A DNA stretch of 41,567 bases, taken from NCBI GenBank assembly GCA_013372875.1, contig JABXIW010000120.1:1-41567 (forward strand). Reading direction: 5' to 3'. The notes below the pieces were generated by a model. That model saw only the letters and a program-made list of their open reading frames with translations, searched no databases and was not told the origin of the DNA. The stretch is from Gammaproteobacteria bacterium. GTDB taxonomy: Bacteria; Pseudomonadota; Gammaproteobacteria; Enterobacterales; Kangiellaceae. Within the stretch, counting starts at the first letter, position 1; the number at the start of each line of letters is the position of its first letter. The position numbers were made by a program, and so were the translations under genes. Below are positions 1 through 7,110 of this stretch, in pieces.

Positions 1-43
1 TGCACCCCGACCAATGTGACGGTTCGTGTGTGTTTTATTTAAG

Positions 44-95
44 TAAATCAATGATTTACAGTTCATCGAGTAAGAAACCATAAATCAATGATTTA
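44..95. repeat. Two copies of a perfect 15-bp palindrome
   Basis: The 15-mer TAAATCAATGATTTA occurs at 44-58 and again at 81-95. Each copy is a perfect inverted repeat of 7 bp around a single base, and because it is self-complementary the two copies can also pair with each other as a 15-bp stem around a 22-nt loop. Related sequence (TTTAAGTAAATCAA and ATAAATCAATG) recurs at 5092-5118. Either a protein-binding site or a small dispersed palindromic repeat is possible. A partial reading frame open from base 1 to a TAA at 40-42 may be the tail of a gene outside the window, but it is too short to judge. Confidence 0.6.
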
Positions 96-145
96 GAGCT
101 ATCTCAATCTCGGCGCGCATTAAACCATTTCTTAACCGCTTAAAC

Positions 146-174
146 AAGCCCAAAGCCTTTATTTTATTGGGCTT
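146..174. terminator. Possible hairpin terminator upstream of the DUF2165 gene
   Basis: AAGCCCAA at 146-153 pairs perfectly with TTGGGCTT at 167-174 around a 13-nt loop. There is no T-run on the plus side and only a weak one on the other strand, so it may be a transcript-end hairpin of an upstream gene rather than a classical Rho-independent terminator. Confidence 0.3.
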
Positions 175-228
175 GGACACGTCTTAATATTGTACTTTGT
201 TGTACTTTGGAAGCCATTTGAACAAATA

Positions 229-257
229 TTGCACAGTCTTTAACCGCTCGGTATAGT
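229..257 (+). promoter_or_regulatory. Sigma70-type promoter for the DUF2165/paralogue operon
   Basis: A -35 box TTGCAC at 229-234 and a -10 box TATAGT at 252-257 are separated by exactly 17 bp. Transcription would start near 264, about 20 nt before the DUF2165 start codon. The same two hexamers with the same spacing, and the same flanks (TTGCACAG and GGTATAGTG), lie upstream of the TPR operon at 5191-5219. Confidence 0.6.
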
Positions 258-283
258 GATTATCAATTAATCAAGGAGGATTT

Positions 284-772
284 ATGCACATTCGATACCT
301 AAAAATCATGTTCGCCACCATCACTGGCTTTATGGCTTTGATTTATGTCGGGCAAAACTTCGCTAATATCGATGCGGCTCACCAAGCCATTGTCTATGTG
401 ATGAGCGGCTCTGATCACAGCGTTTACCCTAATTCTTTCGGCCCTAAATTCGAGCAAGCTGCTATGGGCTGGATAGCCTTAATCATTATCTACTCGCTAG
501 AAGTATTGGCTGGAGTTCTTTTACTCAAAGGCGTTTGGGATATGTGGCGCAACCGCACAGCCAACTCAGCCAGTTTTGAACAGTCTAAAAAATGGGCCAT
601 GATTGGCAGCGGCGTTGGGGTTTTGGTCTGGTTTGGCTTATTTGGCGTGATTGGCGCAGCTTTTTTCCAAATGTGGCAAACCCAAATCGGAACCGGCTCA
701 ATGAATGGCGCTTTTCAATACTTTGTTTCCTGCGCCTTAACATTAATATTCTTAAATCAAAAGGATGATTAA
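284..772 (+). CDS. DUF2165-like small integral membrane protein
   Basis: This 162-residue protein has about four hydrophobic helices: roughly residues 8-27, 60-85, 105-132 and 143-157. Size, helix pattern and the tryptophan-rich segments (VWDMW, FFQMW) resemble the DUF2165 family of small membrane proteins, whose function is unknown. The start is supported by a strong ribosome site, AAGGAGG, just upstream of the ATG. It is the first gene after a good sigma70 promoter. Its TAA stop shares one base with the ATG of the next gene, so it is probably cotranscribed and translationally coupled with the three membrane-anchored paralogues downstream. The family assignment is from recognition of pattern and length only. 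Confidence 0.7.
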   Translation: MHIRYLKIMFATITGFMALIYVGQNFANIDAAHQAIVYVMSGSDHSVYPNSFGPKFEQAAMGWIALIIIYSLEVLAGVLLLKGVWDMWRNRTANSASFEQSKKWAMIGSGVGVLVWFGLFGVIGAAFFQMWQTQIGTGSMNGAFQYFVSCALTLIFLNQKDD

Positions 773-1521
773 TGTTACTCCGTAGAATCACTCAGCACAT
801 CAAAGACCAAAACTGGTTTGCAGTTTTTATCGACTTTTTAATTGTGGTGGTCGGTGTTTTTATTGGTATCCAGGTAGCGAATTGGAATGACGCTCTTTCG
901 AAAAAAGCTCAAGAAAAAGCCATTATTGAGCAATTAGATGACGAATTTACAGAAATTGAAAACGCACTCAATAAACAAATAAAAGTAAGAAAGGGATATA
1001 TTGACGATCTTGGCTTATTCGTCGCAGCTATAGAAAATAACGACATATCAACTGATGACAAAGTAATAAAACGAGCAATTCATGCCTCACGCTCAACGGG
1101 CAGATTGCCAGTAAAGTCGGCGGCATTTCTTCAACTCAGATCCAGTGGTCAATTAGCAAGACTGAGCAGTAATGAGCTACAAAAGGCTTTAACCAGCTAC
1201 CACTCACTGCTGGAAAGGGATGGTTATATATTTGATTTGTTAATTGAATTGGTTAATGAACAATGGACTGCAAACCCTTATGTTGATTATAACGCCAATG
1301 CCAACAAACGAAGCCTCGGAGCATCTGTTGATATGGCGGTTATAGATAAAGATGGCTCGCACCTTAATACAATTCGCAGTTACGATTTTGAGGGACTACG
1401 CCAATTTGAAACTAAATATGAAACCATCTTGCAGCTGCATAAATTTTTGCTAAATACCGATGAAAAACAACTCATGAATGTAAATAAAATACGAACCATC
1501 ATTTTGCAAAGGAAGCACTAA
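772..1521 (+). CDS. Membrane-anchored paralogue A (constant head, variable C-terminal domain)
   Basis: This protein has 249 residues. Residues 1-40 form the head shared by the array: a basic N-terminus (LLRRITQHIK), an aromatic stretch (QNWFAVFIDF) and one membrane helix ending in VVVGVFIGIQVANWN. The basic N-terminus suggests that it stays in the cytoplasm and that the remaining roughly 200 residues are periplasmic. The C-terminal part is helical, starts with a charged coiled-coil-like segment (about 42-75), contains no cysteine, and is not similar to that of its neighbours. The IGIQVANWN signature recalls the IALQINNWNE signature of DUF6090 proteins; the function is unknown. It overlaps both flanking genes by one base (TAATG). 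Confidence 0.75.
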   Translation: MLLRRITQHIKDQNWFAVFIDFLIVVVGVFIGIQVANWNDALSKKAQEKAIIEQLDDEFTEIENALNKQIKVRKGYIDDLGLFVAAIENNDISTDDKVIKRAIHASRSTGRLPVKSAAFLQLRSSGQLARLSSNELQKALTSYHSLLERDGYIFDLLIELVNEQWTANPYVDYNANANKRSLGASVDMAVIDKDGSHLNTIRSYDFEGLRQFETKYETILQLHKFLLNTDEKQLMNVNKIRTIILQRKH

Positions 1522-1640
1522 TGCTACTTCGCCGAATCACTCAGCACATCAAAAACCAAAACTGGTTTGCCGTATTTATTGACTTTGTCATTGTTGTTGT
1601 CGGTGTATTTATCGGTATTCAAGTGGCGAATTGGAATGAA
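1521..1640 (+). repeat. Near-identical 120-bp 5' module, repeated at 2302-2421
   Basis: Bases 1521-1640 and 2302-2421 match at 117 of 120 positions. The three differences are synonymous third-codon changes, and similarity stops sharply after the AATTGGAATGAA that encodes NWNE. A more diverged version, different at many third positions, is at 772-891, and a shortened one at 3070-3138. The sharp boundary suggests gene conversion or recombination acting on the head segment only. Confidence 0.85.
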
Positions 1641-2261
1641 GAACGGGCTGATCGGGTTTTGGAAGCCCAATTTCTAAAAAGACTTTATGAAGACACTGAG
1701 CGCTCCAATGAGCTTGTTGGCACACTGCTTGGTCGACACAGTTCTCGCTTTGGCGCATTAGCTTCTGGTGTGGGGAAGCTTGAAGCTGACAAACCGCAAC
1801 CTCTTACAGATGAAGAGTGCACTGCAATAGCAGCATCGGCCTTTCCCTCTAATACCCTCCCCTCACTGCCAAGTGTTGAAGAGTTAAGGGCAACCAACGG
1901 GTTAGGCTTGATACAAGATACTGAAGTACTTAGCTTACTTTCTAATATTTCTCAGACCAAAAACCTCATCGACGAAGGGGTGGTACAAACAGGGCGTTAT
2001 ATTATCGATCCCGTCGTAAACTTTTCCCAATACATAAAATTAACTCACTATTATGACGATAACGAGGAAGTTCGGGTAAAAGCCACGTGCGATCATATGG
2101 GAATGCGTACGGATCAAGAGTTTATTAACGTTATAACCGTCAATTTAGACTATCAAGACCTGATGACTCGACGTATTTTGAGTGTTGAGACTGCATTTTC
2201 CGAATTACAAGAAAGGCTAAAAGAATTGGTTAATCCTAATATGGAAAGAGATTCGCAATGA
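1521..2261 (+). CDS. Membrane-anchored paralogue B
   Basis: A 246-residue member of the same array. Its first 40 codons differ from those of paralogue C at only three bases out of 120, all synonymous, while everything after the NWNE motif is unrelated. Prediction: short basic cytoplasmic N-terminus, one membrane helix at about 19-38, then a periplasmic helical domain. The domain has two cysteines (in DEECTA and ATCDH) that could form a disulphide if it is periplasmic. The start overlaps the stop of paralogue A by one base. The stop TGA overlaps an ATG that opens a 12-codon reading frame ending at 2296, which may carry ribosomes on to the next gene. Function unknown. Confidence 0.75.
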   Translation: MLLRRITQHIKNQNWFAVFIDFVIVVVGVFIGIQVANWNEERADRVLEAQFLKRLYEDTERSNELVGTLLGRHSSRFGALASGVGKLEADKPQPLTDEECTAIAASAFPSNTLPSLPSVEELRATNGLGLIQDTEVLSLLSNISQTKNLIDEGVVQTGRYIIDPVVNFSQYIKLTHYYDDNEEVRVKATCDHMGMRTDQEFINVITVNLDYQDLMTRRILSVETAFSELQERLKELVNPNMERDSQ

Positions 2262-2301
2262 TTAAATTGATATGTCCAAAGATACTTCGAGGATAAGAAT
2301 A

Positions 2302-3069
2302 ATGCTACTTCGCCGTATCACTCAGCACATCAAAAACCAAAACTGGTTTGCCGTATTTATTGACTTTGTCATTGTTGTTGTCGGTGTTTTTATCGGTATC
2401 CAAGTGGCGAATTGGAATGAAAGGATAAACGATAAGAAGCGAGCAGAGAATTATAAAGTACGGCTTATTGAGGAAATGACTAACAATCGAAATACCCTTT
2501 TCGCCCGACAAGATAGTTTCGCTCAGCAGATTGAATATGGACTGGCGGCGATGGAACATTCACAAATGCCAATAAGTGATGAGGCTGCCTGGTCAATTAT
2601 TCGTGATTTTTTCCAAATCAGTCATGTCTTTACTATCACCATTCAAAGGGGTACCTATGATGAAATTATTAACTCTGGCGATTTAGCTCTTTTAGAAGAT
2701 CAAAATTTAGTTAATAACTTGAGTGATTTTTATTCTTTTTCAGGCTTCTCATCGATTCAAATCATACCCCGCTATCGTGAAAATGTCCGACGAATCATAC
2801 CTTTTGAGCTACAGAAGTATTTCCAAACTCAGTGCTACAAAGTAACCATTCCTGATACACATGAACTTATAAGGTGTCCTCCTCCGAAAGAACATGGCGA
2901 CTTGATAAATCTTGCCAAAACTCTGCAATCTAACAATGAGCTTAAAGCTGATCTTCGATATATGCTCAGCTATGCAGGCGTTTCAAGCAATATTGCAGGC
3001 AACCTCAACAATAGGGCTGAAGCTATTTTAGACATATTATCTGGCGATAAAAATGTTAAGGATAAATAG
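2302..3069 (+). CDS. Membrane-anchored paralogue C
   Basis: The third array member has 255 residues from the ATG at 2302. An in-frame ATG at 2272 would add ten residues (MSKDTSRIRI), but 2302 aligns with the starts of paralogues A and B and is preceded by GAGGA at 2289-2293 with good spacing, whereas 2272 has no ribosome site. After the constant 40-residue head comes a charged helical segment (KKRAENYKVRLIEEM) and a variable, probably periplasmic domain. That domain has two cysteines about 16 residues apart (QCYK and RCPPP). The C-terminal domain shows no likeness to those of A or B. The TAG stop is directly followed by the ATG of a truncated fourth copy. Confidence 0.75.
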   Translation: MLLRRITQHIKNQNWFAVFIDFVIVVVGVFIGIQVANWNERINDKKRAENYKVRLIEEMTNNRNTLFARQDSFAQQIEYGLAAMEHSQMPISDEAAWSIIRDFFQISHVFTITIQRGTYDEIINSGDLALLEDQNLVNNLSDFYSFSGFSSIQIIPRYRENVRRIIPFELQKYFQTQCYKVTIPDTHELIRCPPPKEHGDLINLAKTLQSNNELKADLRYMLSYAGVSSNIAGNLNNRAEAILDILSGDKNVKDK

Positions 3070-3138
3070 ATGCTATTAAGACGAGTTACCCAACACATTA
3101 AAGAGCAAAACTGGTTTGAGATATTTATTCACTTGTAA
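3070..3138 (+). pseudogene. Remnant of a fourth array paralogue
   Basis: Directly after the stop of paralogue C, an ATG opens a 22-codon frame beginning MLLRRVTQHIKEQNWF, clearly the constant head of the array. It continues EIFIHL and then stops at TAA, exactly where the others enter the membrane helix (FAVFIDF). The rest of the gene, including the membrane segment and the variable domain, is missing. At the DNA level it is more diverged than B and C are from each other, so it is not a very recent duplication. It could instead be a short translated peptide, but a deleted copy is the simpler reading. Confidence 0.75.
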
Positions 3139-3239
3139 CAAATTAAAAAGCCCCCACTCATACCTTTATTCTTAGGGTTGCGGTATATTAGCAACTATTC
3201 GCAAAACAGAGGGTTTAGGCCCTCAAAATGAACTAACAC

Positions 3240-5066
3240 ATGCTTGATTTTCTTAAAAAAGTACTTAAAAACCAGCCAAGCGACTGGTTGAGGCTAACTA
3301 CGCATAGACTTGATATTTATAATGAAGAATTGGCTAAAACTCAGTTTTTAGAGCAGTTTGAAGCTTTATATACCAATGGTTCTGAAAGCAAATCTGAATT
3401 ATCCAATCTGGCGACAGCTTATGACTATATTCGTTTGGGACATCCCTTATCGTCGGTACTGGAATGGGCTATTGCCAAACAAAACAGCCTTCCAGCGCAG
3501 AACCTGATCAGCTTTGCCTCACAAACCATGCCAATTTTGGCAATTTTGCGAAAGAACTTATTATCCAACACTAAAACTCAAATTTGTTATGCCGGCTCGC
3601 TGCCTGAACATTTTGATGCAGAGCTCATCAAGTCGGTTTATGGCTATAGTTTTGAACTAAACAAATTAGCCAATCACGAAAGTATCCCAGCTTTTGATGG
3701 TTCTAAGGTTTTTGTTTCTGAAAAAGCTAATATTGGTGAGTTTGTAGTGCATGAAAATGCAGATTTTATTATCAATACTCATAAAGATTTAGGTAGTATT
3801 GTTTTAGTCAGCGATCCTAATGCTCACGATTATGTATCGGAAATTCAGCATGTTCGCCGTCGCGAATCCATTGCCATGACGCCAGCAGACTGTAATGCGG
3901 TACTCCATCAATTAGCAGCTTTGCCCTTCTCCAGTTCGCAGTTTGAGCATGAACAAAATAAAACTTCTGTGAACAAGACCATTCAGTCTATATCAGGCGT
4001 TGATACAAACGCATTAATAGCCTCTAGCGGCTTATCCATTCAATATGCGATATTGATGGGCTTAATACACGATGCGCTGGAAGCTCATCCCAACAAAGCG
4101 ATTAAAATTATTGTGCCGCCAAACTGTTATGGCGGAACTAACGACCAAGCGCGTCGTGTCGCGGCTTGTTCAGATAATGTGGAAGTTTTGGATCTGCCGG
4201 TGGATGGTGGTAATGACATGGTGCAAGGCGTTGAGCAAATTTTAGCTCAAGTTGCCGAACAAGATGCAGTGCCGCTGATTATTGCGGAAATCCCCACCAA
4301 TCCAAGAGTGGAAGTTCCAGATCTTGAAAAACTTAATCACGCTTTAACTCAAGAGCGACAAACACCTAATGGCGAAATTGCCATTGAGCCTGTGTTTATT
4401 CTAGACCAAACTTTCTGCCCGAATGTGCAATTTTTAAGTGACGATGCCGTTTTATCTAATGTAAAAACAATCGCATACATTAGCGGCTCGAAATTTCCTA
4501 GCGGTGGCAAATGTATCGCAGGTTATTGTGTAGCTAATACAAAGGCTGAATATTTAATGCCGAAGATTGATCTGCACTTAACGCTCTGTGATAACCAAGC
4601 AACACCATTGCAAATGCAAATTCTAGCCGAGCAGATGCCGTCCATGAATCAACGCATTGCCGATGCTTATCGAAACACCCGTGAATTTGTTAGTTTTATT
4701 GAAGAAAAGTTACCAACAGCCAAAATTAATTTTGTCTCAGAAGAGCTTGCGAACCAAGGCTTTACACCTTCAGTATTTTCATTGGACTTACCGACTAAGG
4801 GCGATACTCCAGAAGACCGCGAAGAATACAAAAGAGCTTTAAATCTCAAGCTGATCAATATGATGATTAATGAGATCCCCGAAGAAAGTAAATACTGCGT
4901 GAGCTATGGCCAACTAAAAGGTTGTTACTGGACCATTCCAGCAACTTCGACTCAAGGCACCACCAAAGAAGCGGACAAGGATTACATTGCTAGGGTCGCC
5001 GTTTCTGGTAATTTGGATTTAGAGCGCCACAAGCAAGTTTTTCAGCAGTTTGTGGATAGCTTATAA
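3240..5066 (+). CDS. Long PLP-dependent enzyme of the Cys/Met metabolism family
   Basis: A 608-residue protein whose middle and C-terminal parts resemble the fold-type I PLP enzymes of trans-sulphuration (cystathionine gamma-synthase/beta-lyase). It has a PPNCYGGTND-like substrate loop, an IPTNPRVEVPDLEKL segment matching the family's 'PsNP' region, an aspartate in ILDQTF that would contact the PLP nitrogen, and SGSKFPSGGK, whose first lysine is the likely Schiff-base residue. Usual members have about 380-400 residues. Here an extra N-terminal region of about 200 residues, lacking a recognised domain, precedes the catalytic core. Substrate cannot be told. It follows the paralogue array by about 100 bp, with a weak ribosome site, and is separated from the next operon by a strong hairpin. 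Confidence 0.7.
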   Translation: MLDFLKKVLKNQPSDWLRLTTHRLDIYNEELAKTQFLEQFEALYTNGSESKSELSNLATAYDYIRLGHPLSSVLEWAIAKQNSLPAQNLISFASQTMPILAILRKNLLSNTKTQICYAGSLPEHFDAELIKSVYGYSFELNKLANHESIPAFDGSKVFVSEKANIGEFVVHENADFIINTHKDLGSIVLVSDPNAHDYVSEIQHVRRRESIAMTPADCNAVLHQLAALPFSSSQFEHEQNKTSVNKTIQSISGVDTNALIASSGLSIQYAILMGLIHDALEAHPNKAIKIIVPPNCYGGTNDQARRVAACSDNVEVLDLPVDGGNDMVQGVEQILAQVAEQDAVPLIIAEIPTNPRVEVPDLEKLNHALTQERQTPNGEIAIEPVFILDQTFCPNVQFLSDDAVLSNVKTIAYISGSKFPSGGKCIAGYCVANTKAEYLMPKIDLHLTLCDNQATPLQMQILAEQMPSMNQRIADAYRNTREFVSFIEEKLPTAKINFVSEELANQGFTPSVFSLDLPTKGDTPEDREEYKRALNLKLINMMINEIPEESKYCVSYGQLKGCYWTIPATSTQGTTKEADKDYIARVAVSGNLDLERHKQVFQQFVDSL

Positions 5067-5093
5067 ATAACTTTCTGTAGATTTTTTCTTATA

Positions 5094-5133
5094 AATCAAT
5101 GGCTTTTAAGTAAATCAACTAAAGCCATTGATT
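5094..5133 (+). terminator. 13-bp inverted repeat, probable transcript-end hairpin
   Basis: AATCAATGGCTTT at 5094-5106 pairs perfectly with AAAGCCATTGATT at 5121-5133 around a 14-nt loop, 28 bp past the stop of the PLP enzyme. There is no long T-run after it. The loop and left arm contain TTTAAGTAAATCAA (5105-5118), identical to 38-51, so this may also be a member of a dispersed palindromic repeat. Confidence 0.5.
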
Positions 5134-5190
5134 ATTCAATTCCCCCTTAGCTTTCCTCTTAACTCTCACCTCAATTTAATTGTTCATAAA

Positions 5191-5219
5191 TTGCACAGGC
5201 AGCAAGCAAAAGGTATAGT
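5191..5219 (+). promoter_or_regulatory. Sigma70-type promoter for the TPR operon
   Basis: TTGCAC at 5191-5196 and TATAGT at 5214-5219 are 17 bp apart, with the start point expected near 5226, about 28 nt before the first gene. The hexamers, spacing and immediate flanks are the same as in the promoter at 229-257. Confidence 0.6.
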
Positions 5220-5253
5220 GGATTCAAATAGTTACGGATAATTATTGGGGTTG

Positions 5254-7110
5254 ATGGACAGCTTCCTAAAAGAGCTCAAAAGGCGCAATGTATTCCGTGT
5301 AGCGGTTGCCTACACGGTTATTGGCTGGCTTTTGATCCAAGTTGCTGACACCTTGACACCAGCACTGCATCTTCCGGAATGGATTGTGTCAGCAATAACC
5401 CTTATTTTGATTCTCGGCTTTATTCCGACTATGCTGTTTTCATGGGCGTACGAGATCACCCCCGAAGGGATCAAAAAAGAAAAAGATGTGCAGCGCTCGG
5501 AGTCGATTACCGCCGAAACTGCAAAAAAGTTAGACATCATTACATTGGTTGCAGTGTCAGGTTTAGCGGCACTTATTATTTACTCTAGGATTTCCCCAGT
5601 TAAACAAGAATCTTTGCCAGAAAAGCAGATAATCAATAAGCAAGAATTAACAAAAGCATCTATCACCAATAACTCCAAAAAAGCCTCGATTGCTGTGCTT
5701 CCCTTTAAAGACTTATCTCCCGGGAGTGATCAGGCCTATTTTTCAGATGGACTCGCAGAAGAAATTTTAAACGCATTGAGTAAGGTTAATGAGCTGACGG
5801 TCGCTTCAAGGACATCCTCTTTTAGCTTTAAGGGACATGAAGCAATGGGTATACCCGTTATTGCAGAAAGACTCAATGTACAACATATATTGGAAGGTTC
5901 TGTTCGACGCTCGGGCAATCAGATCCGCATTACCGTTCAGCTAGTAGATGCTGAGCAAGATCAGCAAATTTGGTCGCAAACTTTTGATAAAGAATTAACC
6001 GTTAGTAATTTATTTGCTATTCAAGATGAAGTAGCAAATGCCACTGTGGCGCAATTAGGAATTTCCTTTAATACAGATTCTAAAATTAATATTAAAGCAG
6101 ATACTAAAAACCTTGATGCTTACTCAGCTTATTTAAAAGCTCAGCAGATGTTTATAAATAGAAGGATGACCAGTGAAATAGTAGCACTAGCCAATAAAAT
6201 TACAGACTTAGATCCAAAATTTGCACGAGGGTTAGCGTTGTCTGCTGCTATCCACTTTGTTGCTCCTGACTATCCAGCATTTCACCATTCCAATGAGAAC
6301 CTGCGCGAAAAATCCAAACGATTAGCCTTAGATTCCTTGGCTATAGATTCTAACCAGTCTCTGCCTTACGCCATATTAGCAGGCAACGAATTTCGAAATG
6401 GCACACCAGACTATGATGCAGCAATAAAACAGTTTGACATTGCCTTATCTATAAACCCAAATGAAACGTCTGCATTGCTTTGGAAAGGAGAGTTACTCTT
6501 TGCTTTAGGCTATATTGATCGAGCAGGCGAATTGTATGAGCAATGTTTGGCAATTGACCCAGCTTATGAAAATTGCAAAAGAAAACTTTCCTCGATTCGT
6601 TTAGTGCAAGGAAAGGAAGAGGAAGCATTTAAGCTATTCGAGCAAGGCTTTAGTAAAGGTATGGTCTATAATGATCAACTGTTTTTTGAGCCCGCCTATA
6701 TAGCTCATGGCAATGAGTCAATGGCAAAACTATTAATCACTAATATTGAGTTATCTTTTGGCACGCCACTGCTAATGGATTTAAGATTTCAAGCGTTAAA
6801 CAATCCAAATTTTAGCTACCGAGAGCATAAACAAGAAATACTGACAATCGTAGAACTAGCGCTCGGTAAGCCGATAGATTTTACGACATTTTTAGGAAAT
6901 TACAGAGCTTTCGAATTCAGAAATTATGAAGCCATGTTTGCAGAGATAGATATACTAAGACTATTATGGTCTCCGTATCATACAGATTTCAAACAATCGC
7001 CGCATTGGAAACGATTAATCAAAGAAGCAGGATATTTTGATTACTGGAAAACCCATGAGTTCCCACCCCAATGTAAACCTGTTGGCGATAATGATTTTGA
7101 GTGCTATTAA
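5254..7110 (+). CDS. Inner-membrane FlgO/TolB-N-like domain and TPR protein, copy 1
   Basis: This protein has 618 residues from the ATG at 5254; a TTG at 5245 is in frame, but the ATG matches the start of the downstream paralogue. Residues 1-110 form a head with about three hydrophobic segments (14-32, 42-65, 94-110) and the signature ELKRRNVFRVAVAY. At about 145-260 is the SIAVLPF...FSDGLAEEIL...LEGSVRRSG...WSQTFD domain common in proteins often labelled adenylate cyclase-like or TPR; it resembles FlgO/TolB N-terminal domains that bind at the envelope. The rest (about 275-500) is TPR-like helices. No cyclase catalytic domain is present. The TAA stop overlaps the next start by one base. Confidence 0.75.
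   Translation: MDSFLKELKRRNVFRVAVAYTVIGWLLIQVADTLTPALHLPEWIVSAITLILILGFIPTMLFSWAYEITPEGIKKEKDVQRSESITAETAKKLDIITLVAVSGLAALIIYSRISPVKQESLPEKQIINKQELTKASITNNSKKASIAVLPFKDLSPGSDQAYFSDGLAEEILNALSKVNELTVASRTSSFSFKGHEAMGIPVIAERLNVQHILEGSVRRSGNQIRITVQLVDAEQDQQIWSQTFDKELTVSNLFAIQDEVANATVAQLGISFNTDSKINIKADTKNLDAYSAYLKAQQMFINRRMTSEIVALANKITDLDPKFARGLALSAAIHFVAPDYPAFHHSNENLREKSKRLALDSLAIDSNQSLPYAILAGNEFRNGTPDYDAAIKQFDIALSINPNETSALLWKGELLFALGYIDRAGELYEQCLAIDPAYENCKRKLSSIRLVQGKEEEAFKLFEQGFSKGMVYNDQLFFEPAYIAHGNESMAKLLITNIELSFGTPLLMDLRFQALNNPNFSYREHKQEILTIVELALGKPIDFTTFLGNYRAFEFRNYEAMFAEIDILRLLWSPYHTDFKQSPHWKRLIKEAGYFDYWKTHEFPPQCKPVGDNDFECY

Noticed and set aside
2272..2301. Upstream ATG giving paralogue C ten extra residues
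   Set aside because: No ribosome site, and the other array members start at the position equivalent to 2302, which has GAGGA upstream.
3144..3185. Possible terminator after the paralogue array (AAAAAGCCCCC... AGGGTT)
   Set aside because: The complementarity is short and imperfect, and no T-run follows.
3209..3224. GAGGG/CCCTC hairpin before the PLP enzyme, considered as an attenuator or riboswitch
   Set aside because: Only a 5-bp stem; no leader peptide, conserved aptamer pattern or T-run was found.
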